Shown here: one piece after another, positions 52,657 through 64,000 of the stretch | How the letters are laid out: each line of letters begins with the position of its first letter | How positions within the stretch are numbered: the first letter of the stretch is position 1 | From: Cordylochernes scorpioides | Lineage: Eukaryota > Arthropoda > Arachnida > Pseudoscorpiones > Chernetidae | Assembly (NCBI GenBank): GCA_030710605.1 | Contig: CP092863.1 | Span: 63,898,438-63,962,437, forward strand | Reading direction: 5' to 3' | Length of the DNA: 64,000 nt | The notes under the pieces: model-generated | The model's database searches: none | Seen by the model: only the letters and a program-made list of their open reading frames with translations | What the model was told of the DNA's origin: nothing | Position numbers and translations under genes: made by a program

Positions 52657-53065
52657 GGGGGGTCGATGGAAGGATGGTCTAAACTGTTGGTTTTTGACTG
52701 CTACGACCCGGGTTTGATTCCCGCATTGAGCACTTTTTTCTGATTAAAAAAAAAAAAAAAATGCTCCAATGCCCCCCGATTCTTGCAAAAGTCCAAAAGT
52801 GTAGATATGTGGTGCACTTACAGTAAAAGCAGTCGCCTTCTTCTACCCACAATGATTATCATGGCCTGTACGTGTACTAGGGATAAGCAAAAAAAAAACA
52901 TCATATACTATTTGATAAGGCACAATTTGGATTATAGATTATAAACACAAGGTAATAAGACCAAATCCAAATAAATAAATAGTGTGTGACGTTTTGGTAA
53001 CAATGCTGTTACCGAAACGTCCACACTATTTATTTGGTTTTATTACCTTGTGTTCATATACTATT
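52657..53065 (+). repeat. Arm 2: deleted SINE-A and FB1
   Basis: 52657-52900 matches the internally deleted SINE-A at 40063. 52915-53060 matches the FB1 at 40319 with the same CATATACTATTT flanks but one fewer central repeat. Confidence 0.85.
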
Positions 53066-53158
53066 TATATATTTAGATTAGGTATTATAACCTTCTATAG
53101 TTTGTTGTGTCCAGAACAAGTAGATAAAAAGAACAACAGTAGCCATGTAAGCACCAAC

Positions 53159-53281
53159 CTGCCAAGTCCACCAGCTCGTGTTCCTCGGCACTGTTAAGGG
53201 CCACCTCATACTCTTGGTCCAAGTCCAGTTCCACTTCTTCTATCTTGGGCTTGGGACTTTCTTTGGGGATCCATATTTTGC
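53159..53281 (-). CDS. tmod: Tropomodulin exon C, arm 2
   Basis: Same 123-nt exon as 40610-40732, with one synonymous Gln codon change. Acceptor TTCAG and donor CAG|GTTGGT are unchanged. A short insertion lies in the intron about 20 bases past the donor (AGAACAACAGTAG against AGAACAGTAG). Confidence 0.9.
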
Positions 53282-53344
53282 CTGAACACAAACTTCCATA
53301 ATGTAAAGTATTATATTTATAATACAATATAATGCAGCTATGCT

Positions 53345-54188
53345 TATAGAACGATGTTTAACAAGTTTTACCGCAAATGTTTCTTTTTTACAGAACGAAA
53401 AATTATAATTTTCATTATTTAAGGAGAAATAACGACTATTTCTATCCTTAGAAATGAAGTATGAAAAGGATGAATTGTGAAGAGTAATGATAAACGGAAA
53501 ATAAAAGTGTCCAGGGATTTGACTACCCATATATTTCCCATCCCTGGACACTTTTATTTTTCCGTTCATCATTACTCTTCACAATTCGTCCTTTCATACT
53601 TCATCCCTAAGGATAAGAATTGTCATTATTTCTCCTTAAATAATGAAAATTACAATTTTTCATTCTGTAAAAAAGAAACATTTGTGGTAAAACTTGTTAA
53701 ATGTTGTTCTATAAAGTATTATATATATATATATAGTTTCCATTCAATCAAAGTACAGTAGAACTTGTATAATTCAAAGCCCAAGGGACCAAAAAAAATT
53801 CAAAATATCCAAAAATTCAGATTAAAAACAGAAATTATATTTATAAGAGATTCTAGGAACCAAGATAAATATTTGAATTGAAGATGTTTTCGAATTAAAA
53901 GACGTTCGAATTATCCAAGTTCTACTGTAATAGATTTTTGATGGTCAATCAAATTAGAAATGCTATCGGAATTTTTTTGCCCGAGCCTCTATATATAAAT
54001 CTCAATACCGTAGAACCTCCCTGTAAAGGACAATACCTAATCACAGAGTCAAAGTGTTCTTTAGAGAGAAGTGTCCTCTAACTGGAGAGCTGAAAAATAG
54101 TAAAAATGGTAATTTTGCAAATGAAAGCTGTCCTTTGTAGAGAGGTGTCCTCTAGCGTGAGTGTTCTCTCATGGAGTATGTTCTACTG
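53345..54188. repeat. Arm 2: SINE-B palindrome, PG3 and PG1
   Basis: 53345-53716 is the SINE-B palindrome, 53756-53927 the PG3 MITE and 54009-54188 the PG1 MITE, each collinear with arm 1 and differing by a few bases. Confidence 0.85.
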
Positions 54189-54269
54189 TATATGATTTTA
54201 GAGACCAATTTGAACACAAGCACTGTGTTTGTCTATTACACAAGATGGCAAGAGGACTGATTCTCCTAC

Positions 54270-54429
54270 CTCTTTTCATCCCCAGCTGGAAGGGCTGTTG
54301 CTCAGGCCAGTCTTCCTGTTCCTTGGCATATTTCTCCAGGTACTGCAGGAGCTTCCTGCGGTTCAGAGGTCCTGTGGGGGCCTTCTTGGTCTGGTCCTTA
54401 CACCGTTGGTTGGGGGGAATATGTGGGTC
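54270..54429 (-). CDS. tmod: Tropomodulin exon B, arm 2
   Basis: Same 160-nt exon as 41724-41883, with no coding change seen. The intronic TG run before the acceptor has seven units here against eight in arm 1. Confidence 0.9.
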
Positions 54430-54815
54430 CTACCTCAGACACACACACACACTCCCTGTATCATTTATATCACTCCGTCCAGGTCGGGCTGGCCCAGGCC
54501 ATCGAGAACCCCGTCATTGCCTGGAGGAGGACACTATCGCGGTGGGGACCTGGCTGATATTTTCCATGTAAATATTTTAAACTGTAACCTCTACTGTTGA
54601 CTGGATGTCAATAAACTGTGTTTAATTGTCAATTGTCACTCCCTGTATCATTCCTTCCTTCACATAGCTAGTTCTCTACACCTGTTTACAATCTTACTTT
54701 TTGATGTATATAGTTGTTTATTTGTTTTGAATATTTTTCATTTATAAATTAATCTCATAATTTAGTCTTTGACTATAAAAATATTGGACCGGTGATGAAA
54801 ACAAAAACTAAAAAT

Positions 54816-56565
54816 TATGAGCACAAGGTAATAAGACCAAATCCAAATAAATAAATAGTGTGCGACGTTTTGGTAACAGCGTTGTTACCATCTTCAGACA
54901 AAAGTACTGAATGAGAAATTTTACCACAGCATTAAGCACTTTTGTCTGAAGATGATAAAAACACTGTTACCGAAATGTCACACACTATTTATTTATTTGG
55001 ATTTGATCTTATTACCTTGTGTTTATAATCTATAATCCAAATTGTGCCTTATCAATTAAAAATTATGAGGTTAATTTATAAATGGAAAATATGCAAAACA
55101 AATAAACAACTATATACATCACTTTTCTCCAGCAATACACTTCAAATAGATTCTGGGTCACTTAAGAAATGCTTGAATAAAACACAAGACTCATGATGTT
55201 ATGATGGGAGTTGGTGGAAGGTGGTCTAAACCATTAATTTTTGACCGCTATGACCTGGGATCGAATCCCACATTGGGCACTTTTTTCTTTAAAAAAAAAA
55301 ATGCTCCAATGGCCTCCAATTCTTGCAAAATTCCAACTCCACCAGCGAGTGCAAGTAACTAAATGGTGCTCTGGCATATTTGTAAGTGTAAAAGTCGAAC
55401 TGTTTTTCACATGTGTAGACATGTGATGCACTTACAGTAAAAGCAGTCGCCAACTTCTACCCACCATGATTATCATGTACTAGAGATAATAATAAAAAAT
55501 GATATTGTGAAAAATTTGAAAGATTGTGAAAGAACCTATATATGAGAACCTTAAATTGACAATTTCTTTTTTTAAATTTTATTCAGATGAGAACAAAATT
55601 GTTGAAACAGTGAAATTTAAAAACTTTTTTTTTTTGTGCTTTTACCTAGTACACGTGATAATCATGGTGGGTAGAAGTTGGTGATTGCTTTTACTGTAAG
55701 TGCACCACATATCTACACATGTGAAAAGCAGTTCGACTTTGCACTTACAAATGTGCCAGAGCCCCATTTAAAAAATAAATAAATAAAAACTCTTGTCTGG
55801 GCAAAAAAAGTTCATTTTCTGAAGAAGTGTTTGATGTTGAGATTTAACATCCTGCATGTGTGATGTCAATTTTGATAAAAGTTTCTGGAACCTCTGAGAA
55901 ACAAAAGGTAATAATAACACCAAAACCAAATAAATAGTGTGTGAAGTTTGGGTAACGACGCTGTTACCGAAATGTCATACATTATTTATTTATTTGGATT
56001 TGGTCTTATTACCTTGTTGTTTCTAATCTATAATCCAAATTGTGTCTCATCATGGAACCTCAAGAAGTTACAGGCTTGGTTTTGAACACAATTTCGCCAA
56101 TTAGAGAACTATCTTCCCTTGTGAAACAATAGCAAAAAAAGTGAAATTATACTGGGATAAGATGGATAAATTAAGAAAAAGGCATCTTCTTATCATGGAA
56201 TTGAAAGTTGCTGCTGGCTTGCTCCATCTGTCAGAATAAATATTGTAGCAAAGTAATAAGACACAATTTGGATTATAGATTATAAACACAAGGTAATAAG
56301 ACCTAATCTAAATAAATAAATAGTGTGTGATGTTTCAGTAACAACGTTGTTACCATATTCAAACAAAAGTGCTGAATGAGAAAAAATATCACAGCATGTT
56401 TTAAATAGTTACAAACAAGATAGCAGATAAGAAGAAGACTTTAAAACATGCTGTGGTAAAATTTCTCATTCAGCACTTTTGTTTGAAGATGGTAACAATG
56501 CTCTTTTAACAAAACATCGCATACTATTTATTTATTTATTTGAATTTGGTCTTATTACATTGTGA
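54816..56565. repeat. Arm 2: FB1 and SINE-A cluster
   Basis: 54816-55050 FB1 with its 13-bp flanks, 55207-55500 SINE-A (plus), 55625-55770 SINE-A (minus), 55900-56055 FB1, and 56255-56565 the long FB1 hairpin. Order and orientation match arm 1. The FB1 at 55900 keeps a centre (GGGTAACGACGCTGTTACC) that is deleted in arm 1. Confidence 0.8.
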
Positions 56566-57528
56566 TTGAAGCAAAGTGTCTATAATTTTATAAAGAGTAT
56601 CCTTTCGGGGCTAGAAGACCATGCCTGAAATTGCCAATTAGCCCAGAAGGACAGAGTATCATTTTTTAAAGTTTATATTTTGCTACTATGGAAACTTTCA
56701 TCATTGTTTATCTTTTCTTTATTATTCATAATTTGTTCTTGCTTTAAATAAATTGCTATGTTACCCTGAAGTTTGTCTTTCCTTATTTTCCACATGGCAA
56801 TATGAACTTTTCTGTTGATTTTTAATTATTCCAGAATTGGTCAAATACTGATTAGAGTATCTTAGAATGAATATTTGGCCCATTCTGGAGTAACAGAATA
56901 GTTGATGATAAAGCACAATTTGGATTATAGATTATAATACAAGAAAATAAGACAACATTGTCACCATCATCAGACTGTCTACACCCCATTCCATATGATC
57001 TATATAGCTTGTGAAGCATGAATTGATGGAATTTGTGTAATCTTTGCACAAGGGGATAAGAAAGTGTGCCTGGATCATGGTGCAATGATCAACGAAAGCA
57101 ACAAAACCCATTCTATGAGAACTATATAGCTTGTGGAGCAGACAGTCTGATGATGGTGACAATGCTGTTGCCGAAAGGTCACACACTATTAAATTATTTG
57201 GATTAGGTCTTAATTTCTTGTAGTAGAATAGTTGATATTTATTCCGTTGGTACAAGCAAGCTATCAGTAACTTTCAGTTGCAGGATAAAGAGATGACTTC
57301 ATTTCTTCCCGTGATTAGGGAGATAGAGAGTCAAGGAGAGAGGGAGAGCTCCACCTTCCCTCTCTCTCCAGCAGAGAAGTGGTTCTATTCCATTAGGTGG
57401 TAGCTGCCAACAGCCGGGGGATGGACAGAAATAGCCCCAGCTGCCACCACTCAATGAGGACAGCTAGCACTGAGGGAGTATGTCATATACCACCTGTGTG
57501 GTCTGAAACTTCTGCTGTAGGACTTCTT

Positions 57529-58757
57529 CTCACCAAAGTGTGCCATGATCAATGAAGGCTACACCCCTAAACCCCATTCTATCTATATAGCTTGAGGAGC
57601 ATGGACTCATGGAATTTGTGTAATCTTTGTACAAGGGGATAAGAAACAACAGGATTTCTTCTCACCAAAGTGTGCCATGATCAATGAAAGCTACACCCCT
57701 AAACCCCATTCCATCTTATCTATATAGCTTGAGTAGCATGGACTCGTGGAATTTGTGTAATCTTTGTACAAGGGGATAAGAAACAACAGGATTTCTTCTC
57801 ACCAAAGTGTGCCATGATCAATGAAGGCTACACCCCTAAACCCCATTCCATCTGATCTATATAGCTTGAGGAGCATGGACTCATGGAATTTGTGTAATCT
57901 TTGTACAAGGGGATAAGAAACAACAGGATTTCTTCTCACCAAAGTGTGCCATGATTAATGAAAGCTACACCCCTAAACCCCATTCCATCTGATCTATATA
58001 GCTTGTGGAGCAATGGACTCATGGAATTTGTGTAATCTTTGTACAAGGGGATAAGAAACAACAAAAACAAGACTTCATCTCACCAAAGTGTGCCATGATC
58101 AACGAAAGCTACATTCCTACACCCCATTCCATATGATCTATATAGCTTATGGAGCAATGGATTCATGGAATTTGTGCAATCTTTGTACAAGGGGATAAGA
58201 AACAACAGGATTTCTTCTCACCAAAGTGTGCCATGATCAATGAAGGCTACACCCCTACACCCCATTCCATATGATCTATATAGCTTATGGAGCAATGGAT
58301 TCATGGAATTTGTGCAATCTTTGTACAAGGGGATAAGAAACAACAGGATTTCTTCTCACCAAAGTGTGCCATGATCAATGAAGGCTACACCCCTAAACCC
58401 CATTCCATCTGATCTATATAGCTTGAGGAGCATGGACTCATTAAATTTGTGTAATCTTTGTACAAGGGGATAAGAAACAATAGGATTTCTTCTCACCAAA
58501 GTGTGCCATGATCAATGAAGGCTACACCCCTAAACCCCATTCCATCTGATCTATATAGCTTGTGGAGCAATGGATTCATTAAATTTGTGTAATCTTTGTA
58601 CAAGGGGATAGGAAACAACAGGACTTCATCTCATCAAAGTGTTCCATGATCAATGAAAGCTACACCCCTAAACCCCATTCCATCTGATCTAAATAGCTTG
58701 TGGAGCAATGGATTCATGGAATTTGTGTAATCTTTGTACAAGGGGATAAGAAACAAG
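57529..58757 (+). repeat. Arm 2: tandem array, about 138-bp unit, 9 copies
   Basis: Markers at about 57531, 57663, 57800, 57937, 58081, 58219, 58357, 58494 and 58632. Internal units have been gained and lost relative to arm 1: the final unit at 46049 has no counterpart, while an extra unit precedes the CATCTCATCAAAGTG variant here. Confidence 0.9.
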
Positions 58758-58972
58758 ATTTTAAGATTGGAGACTGTATAAATCAACCAGAACTGTATTC
58801 TTGTAGATAGAAGTTGTCTGGCAAGCATTGATTGTTCTTGAAGTAAGACACACTTCAGCCAGTACTACTGATCCTACTATTGCTGTTGGGATTGTCTGAA
58901 TTGTAATAGGAGCTGGTGTAGAGAGGGCCAAGAGCTCTCAGGGAGTGCTATGAATGTATATACAGTAGAACC

Positions 58973-60330
58973 TCCATGAGAGGACACTCATGCTATAGGA
59001 CACCTCTCTACAATGAACAGTTCTCATTTGTAGAATCACCATTTTTACTATTTAACAACTCTCTGGTAAGAGGACACCTCTCCCTAAAGGACACTTTGAC
59101 TCTACAACTAGGTGTCCTTTACAGGGAGGTGTATATACTAAGTGCATTGTAAGTAATAGCACTAATTCTCTCACTTCTATGATTAAAACTAAGTGTCATT
59201 TATTTCCAGAACAGTACTATAGTCTTCCCACTAACACAAGGTAATAAGACCAAATCCAAATAAATAAATAGTGTGTAATGTTAAGGTAACAGCATTGTTA
59301 CTATCTTCAGACAAAAGTGCTGAATCATTTACCGAAACTGTTATCGAAATGTCACACACTATTTATTTATTTGGATGTGGTCTTATTACCTTGTATTTAT
59401 ATTCTATATTTCAAATTGTACTGTATCTTCCAATTAGTTTTATAGAGATCATTGTGTGTTGTTTCTTATCCCCTTGTGTAAAGATTACACAAATTCCATG
59501 AGTTCATGCTTCTCGAGCTGTTTTATGATAAGCAGTGGCCTCTCCCAAAGGTCCTGTTTAGTACATCTAATGCAAGCCAAAATGTGTTCTGGAGCTGCAG
59601 GTGCCAAGCTACATCTTGGGCGATCATTGTGTTGTGTATGTGTGCAGGGATGTGGGCAGACTTGCTGTATCTCCCAGATTGGTTCTGTTGGAGTGAGGGA
59701 GTTAAATTTGGAAACTTGGGGAGGAACTAATTGGAGGACAACAACAAAGAAGCCACATAACTGTGTGGGAATGGGCATGACGCCATAGAGAAAAAACAAC
59801 TGTACTTCCTTGTGTCATTGATGATGCCAGAGAAAGTTTCCAAAGCCCAGTATATGTTGTCCTTTACTTAATCTGTTTAGAATTGGCATTACATACGTGA
59901 TAAAGCACAATTCGAATTATAGATTATAAACACAAGGTAATAAGACCAAATTCAAATAAATAAATAAATAGTGTGTGGCGTTTCAGTAACAGTGTTGTTA
60001 CCATCTTCAGACAAAACTATATTCAGTGCTTTTGTCTGTTCAGTACCTTTGTCTGAAGATGGTAACAATGCTGTTACCGAAACGTCACACACTATTATAT
60101 TTATTTGGATTTGGTCTTATTATCTTGTGTTTATGTTGTCCTTGACTTTAACTGTTTGAAATTGGCATTACATACGTGATAAATCACAATTTGGATTATA
60201 GATACAAGAAAATAAGACCTAATCTTTAAAGAATAACTTCTTAGGTCCATTGAAGTCTATCAAAAATGATAAGGCACAATTTGGATTATATATTATAGCT
60301 ACAAGAAAAATAAGACCTAAAAAGGAATTC
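58973..60330. repeat. Arm 2: PG1 and several FB1 copies
   Basis: 58973-59131 PG1, 59230-59420 FB1, 59900-60140 FB1 and partial ends at 60180-60225 and 60265-60320. The FB1 at 59900 lies between two similar 50-base segments (ATTGGCATTACATACGTGAT), a local duplication absent from arm 1, which has only the left one. Confidence 0.75.
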
Positions 60331-60459
60331 ATTATTGATGTTTTCATTTGTTATATATAGATGGTGTATTATTGCTTTGTATTAGTTTATGCCTAACTTG
60401 CCCTTATTGTTTGCGGAAGAGCATTGCTTGATACAGATATTTAAATGTAATTCTACTGT

Positions 60460-60725
60460 CCTAAAAGCTTATGTCCATAGCCATGTTCATAGTCCATGCC
60501 AATGTCCATAGTTTGTTTAAATACCATTTCTAAGATTCCACACTTCAGTGTAGCATATATAAGCAGAATTGTCCAATACAGTATTAGGTCTTTGAAGAAG
60601 CAGTCTGGTAGATTAAATTGGTGAAACCGCTGGGAGGGTTCACCACTACTGTACCAAGCCATCCCAATATAATTTCATCACAGTAAGGACAGTAGAAGTT
60701 TGATTGATATGTGAAAGAAACATTC
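60460..60725 (+). repeat. Arm 2: RE dispersed repeat
   Basis: Counterpart of 47575-47880 with a few substitutions. The minus-strand 69-codon frame inside it is a by-product. Confidence 0.75.
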
Positions 60726-60859
60726 ATGTCTTAATGTTTTCATTTCCTATATAAAACTTTCTTTGCAGCGAGTCTCATGAAAAAATATGATAAAAAGGTC
60801 ATTAGGTAAAACTGACATGGTTAAAATGATATTTTTTTTAAAATAGCACAAAGCAAATA

Positions 60860-61351
60860 CAGTTAAACCTGTCTATAGCGCCTCCCTCTCTATAGCGCCC
60901 GATTTTAAATACGTAGTACGATGCAATTTACATTAAAAGTGACCTGTCTATAGCAACCCCTCTCTATAGCACCCTATTTTGGTGAGTCCCAAGAGGGGGC
61001 GCTATAGACAGGTTTAACTGTTTTTTTTTTTTTCAAATAGCACAAAGCAAATACAGTTAAACCTGTCTATAGCGCCCCGTCTAAATAGCACCTTCCTCTC
61101 TATAGCGCCCGATTTTAAATACTTAGTAGGATGCGATTTATATTAAAAGTGACCTGTCTAAAGCACCTCTTCTCTATAGCACCCTATTTTAGGTGAGTCC
61201 CAAGAGGGGGCGCTATAATCAGGTTTAACTGACTTTTTTTTTTTTCAAATAGCACAAAGCAAATACAGTTAAACCTGTCTATAGCACCACCTCTCTATAG
61301 CACCCTATTTTAGTGAGTCCCAAGAGAAGGCGCTATACACAGGTTTAACTG
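60860..61351. repeat. Arm 2: PG2 MITE in tandem, three units
   Basis: Units at 60860-61020, 61054-61231 and 61266-61351 (the last shortened), each preceded by CAAATAGCACAAAGCAAATA. Arm 1 has two. Confidence 0.85.
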
Positions 61352-61416
61352 TATTTTCCAAATATCACAAAGCAATATTATGTTAGCTTGTGTAGAGACA
61401 ATAGATGGGTACTTAC

Positions 61417-61539
61417 ATCTGGGTCGACTTCACTCTCAAGGATTTCAAGCTCTTCTGGGGTGAGCTTGTCGAGGAGTTCGTCAAGTGTGAGCTCATCGAG
61501 GGTCTTTCCGAAGTACTTGGCAGTTTTGGTGGTGGTGTA
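61417..61539 (-). CDS. tmod: Tropomodulin exon A, arm 2
   Basis: Same 123-nt exon as 48457-48579 with identical sequence and splice sites. The upstream exon with the start codon would lie at higher coordinates. I found no convincing candidate in 61540-64000, so it is probably outside the window. Confidence 0.9.
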
Positions 61540-61830
61540 CTAGAGACACAGGCATCCATTACAAACAAGGAATCAGAGATAGGCAGGATGTTTTGAACCT
61601 TTTAGAAAAAACTGCTTAGTATTCCTTCAAAAATGTTTTTTTTTCTAATCCATCAATTGATTGCTTAAACCACGCAGACCATGCTTTCCTAGTATATTGA
61701 TGACTTGATGAAGGATAAAAAATGTAAGATCATGCACTATTTGTGGAATTTGTAAATCACAAATGTGTTGTATTGGTGGGTTGATACTGAAAGACACCAT
61801 AACACTTGAGATTATGAAATATGGTATATA

Positions 61831-62009
61831 CAGTAGAACCTCCCTTTAACAGACACCAGGTCAGTGGAAACCTCTCAACAAAGGACAGTTTTTCATCTAT
61901 AAAATTACCTTTTTTACTATTTAGCAACTCTCCGGTAAGAGGACACATCTTCCTAAAGGACACTTTGGCTCTGTAATTAGATGTTGTCCATTACAGGTAG
62001 GTTCTATTG
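61831..62009 (-). mobile_element. PG1 MITE, arm 2
   Basis: Counterpart of 48879-49058, with a decayed right terminus (GGTTCTATTG). Confidence 0.8.
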
Positions 62010-62500
62010 TATATGGTATTTTTTAATACTATAATCCCTTCGGTAAAATTATAAATAAAATACAATTCGCTAAAGGAAGAGTTTCTTTACACATTGCCAT
62101 ATTACAGTATCGCCATAATATATGTAAAGGAATCTATTCCCTCAGTGAATTACCTTTTATTTATAAATGGTATTGTTCCAACATGGCAGCCTAAATTTCA
62201 ATGCTGACACTTTAACTTGGTTAGATTTCTTTTAAATTTGGGAACTGAATATTGTTTTGTTGTCATTGTTGTTGCGTATTTCTTTTACTTACTTCATTTA
62301 ATGCAAGCAATAGTTACTCAGAAATTATTTGAATAAAGAAAACTAGCTTTTGAGGGCAAATAGTATCTTTATATTGTGGTGTTGCAAGCCGCAAATTTTG
62401 CTCTTCAACGAGCAAATCCAATAGCAAATATACAGCTAAATATAGCTAGATATAGTCTGATTCACGCCTGCGCATGCACACGCCAATAACATCTCTTTTC

Positions 62501-62670
62501 AACACAAGGTAATAAGATCAAATCAAAATAAATAATTAGTGTGTGGCGTTTGTTAACAACGTTGTTAGCATCTTTAGACAAAAGTACTGGCTGCACACTA
62601 TTTATATACATTTATTTATTTAGATTTTGTCTTATTACCTTTTGTGAATCTATATTCCAATTTGTGCCTC
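62501..62670 (-). mobile_element. FB1 element with 13-bp target-site duplication
   Basis: Flanked by AACATCTCTTTTC (62488-62500) and AACATTTCTTTTC (62671-62683), 12 of 13 identical. It starts AACACAAGGTAATAAGATC and has the asymmetric tail on the right (ATATTCCAATTTGTGCC). Outside the duplicated arms. Confidence 0.8.
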
Positions 62671-62960
62671 AACATTTCTTTTCTTTTACTTTTGGATTTT
62701 TCAGCTTAAGAACAAAATTTGCTTAAGGGCTTGAAACAAACCTCAAAATAAAAATTTGTTTGCCCAAAACCTAGAATTCTCCTTACATTCTTATTTCATT
62801 TATAATACAAAAAGTATGTTTGCATATTTAAAAGAAAGAAAAAGACAGCATTCAAACTATTATATTTCAAAACTTTTTATGAATGACTGATTGTCCAAGT
62901 TGAAATGCTCAGTAGTAACTCAAACCACACTGGGCAATATTGAAGAAATCAAAGAAATAG
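62671..62960. other. Unrecognised stretch
   Basis: AT-rich sequence with no recognised element or gene. Confidence 0.5.
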
Positions 62961-62965
62961 AAGAA

Positions 62966-63370
62966 TGATAAAGCACAATTTGGATTATAGATTATAATAA
63001 AAGAAAATAAGACCTAATAATTTATTAGTGTGTGACGTTTCGGCAACAACATTGTCACCATCATCAGACAAAAGAATAAATGAGAAAAAATATTACAGCA
63101 AGTTCTTAAATAGTACTGTTATCAAGTGTTTAAACAAGATAACAGATAAGGAAAATAGTTTTTTAATTCTAAGAAGAATATTTCAAGTTGACTTAAAAAA
63201 CTATTTTCCTTATTTGTTATCTTGTTTAAACACTTGATAACAGTACTATTAATGAACTTGCAGTGATATTTATTCTCATTTATTCTTTTGTCTGATAATG
63301 GTGACAATGTTGCTGCCGAAACACACGTCACACACTAATAAATTATTAGGTCTTATTTTCTTGTATTAGA
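62966..63370. mobile_element. FB1 second subfamily, 400-bp hairpin
   Basis: A long form of the AAGAAAATAAGACCTAATAA subfamily. The arms extend from the outer motif through GACAAAAGAATAAATGAGA into GATAACAGTACTATT and TTAAACAAGATAACA, all answered by complements after a small centre near 63180. Almost the whole 400 bp is self-complementary. Confidence 0.8.
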
Positions 63371-63371
63371 A

Positions 63372-63580
63372 AAAGAAGAAGAAAGACAAGTCAGGGAGAA
63401 GAGAGTCTTTATAATAAGAGGATGATGGTACAAGCTTTCAGGTAAGATGTCTTTCTACGGGTAAAAAAAACAAAACAACCTAGAATGGTATCAAAGCTTG
63501 GAAGATCATCCTCTTATAAAAGAATCTCTTCTCCCCAACTTGTGTTCTTCTTTAGTGAATAGGGACATTATCATTGTATT
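63372..63580. repeat. Small imperfect palindrome
   Basis: GAGAAGAGAGTCTTTATAAT and AAGAGGATGATGGTACAAGC on the left are answered by TTGGAAGATCATCCTCTTAT and AAAAGAATCTCTTCTCC on the right. Origin not recognised. Confidence 0.6.
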
Positions 63581-63781
63581 TATACAGTAGAACCTCCCTG
63601 TAATGAAAGATAGAAATATAATAACTGGTTGCCTTTGGGAATGTGTTGGAAATCAGATTTGTAAAAGTAGAGAATATGTTTAAAATATTTCATTCACTGC
63701 ATGTTTATAAGTAACTTTTATAGTTTATATATTTTTTTGTAACAATTTGATTTACTGGTAATGTGTTTCTTTTCAATAATA

Positions 63782-63943
63782 CAGTAGAACCATCCTGTAA
63801 AGGACAACACCTAATTGCAGAGCCAAAGTGTACTTTAGGGAGAGGTATCTTCTTACTGGAGAATTGATAAATAGTATAAATGGTAATTTTGAAAATGAAA
63901 ACTGTCCTTTGTAGAGAGGTGTCCACTCATGGAGGTTCTACTC
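63782..63943 (+). mobile_element. PG1 MITE
   Basis: Full-length with CAGTAGAACCATCCTG start and GGAGGTTCTACTC end. A 20-base fragment of the same terminus lies just upstream at 63585. Confidence 0.8.
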
Positions 63944-64000
63944 TATCAAAGAAATGTTTCAAATTTCTGAGGTCTCAGAGTTGATACTGGGAAGGAAAAT

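Larger units (their letters stand above)
49703..62192. repeat. Duplication arm 2 (12.5 kb)
   Basis: Second copy of 36643-49240 in the same orientation, with exons F (partial), E, D, C, B and A in the same order and the same SINE, PG and FB1 insertions. It is about 110 bp shorter overall, with the gains and losses in tandem arrays. Sequence beyond 62192 is not in arm 1. Confidence 0.95.

Noticed and set aside
36643-62192. Duplicated tropomodulin exons as mutually exclusive alternative exons or as two paralogous genes
   Set aside because: Alternative exons diverge in protein sequence, whereas these are identical. The second copy lacks exons G and H and starts at a gap, which favours haplotype duplication.

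Overview
This window is AT-rich nuclear DNA of an invertebrate animal. Introns begin and end GT..AG, most of the sequence is dispersed repeats, and the genes have small exons spread over tens of kilobases. I cannot name the species. The repeats include tRNA-derived SINEs, Helitrons, pogo/Tigger-like, hAT-like and fold-back MITEs, and LTR, non-LTR and mariner relics. Two runs of exactly 100 N (19141-19240 and 49603-49702) are scaffold gaps.

Two host genes are supported. (1) A minus-strand gene at 6001-7801 has one large coding exon of 600 codons. It encodes an N-terminal winged-helix-like region (Egalitarian/LOTUS-like) followed by four similar beta-rich repeats. The exon is bounded by a splice acceptor just upstream of the ATG and by a strong splice donor inside the open frame. 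(2) A minus-strand tropomodulin gene (actin pointed-end cap) has eight recognisable exons, A to H, between 48579 and 30360. The first coding exon and the short last exon were not found. A weak plus-strand candidate exon lies at 21348-21466.

The largest structural feature is a near-identical direct duplication. The segment 36643-49240, holding tropomodulin exons A to F, is repeated at 49703-62192. The second copy starts exactly at the edge of the 100-N gap, in the middle of exon F. The copies differ by SNPs, indels and tandem-array length, but I see only two synonymous changes in exons. This looks like two haplotypes placed in tandem by the assembler rather than a real tandem duplication.

Region by region: 1-5870 is repeats and a 214-bp tandem array. 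5873-7816 is the winged-helix gene. 7880-11240 is SINE/MITE material with a LINE relic. 11240-13200 is plain AT-rich DNA. 13220-16647 is a broken Ty3/Gypsy element with an LTR next to it. 16650-20850 holds Helitron 2, a gap, an opposed LTR and a mariner relic. 21340-29110 holds hAT, SINE and tandem-array DNA. 30360-62192 is tropomodulin with repeat-filled introns and the duplication. 62192-64000 is more repeats.

The repeat record can be read in unusual detail. Helitrons 1 and 3 have matching empty sites elsewhere in the window, which fixes their ends to the base. A fold-back family here called FB1 has direct target duplications of 9-13 bp at several loci and has turned into a tandem satellite in a tropomodulin intron. 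Family labels used below (FB1, SINE-A, SINE-B, PG1, PG2, PG3, RD, RE, RG) are local names.
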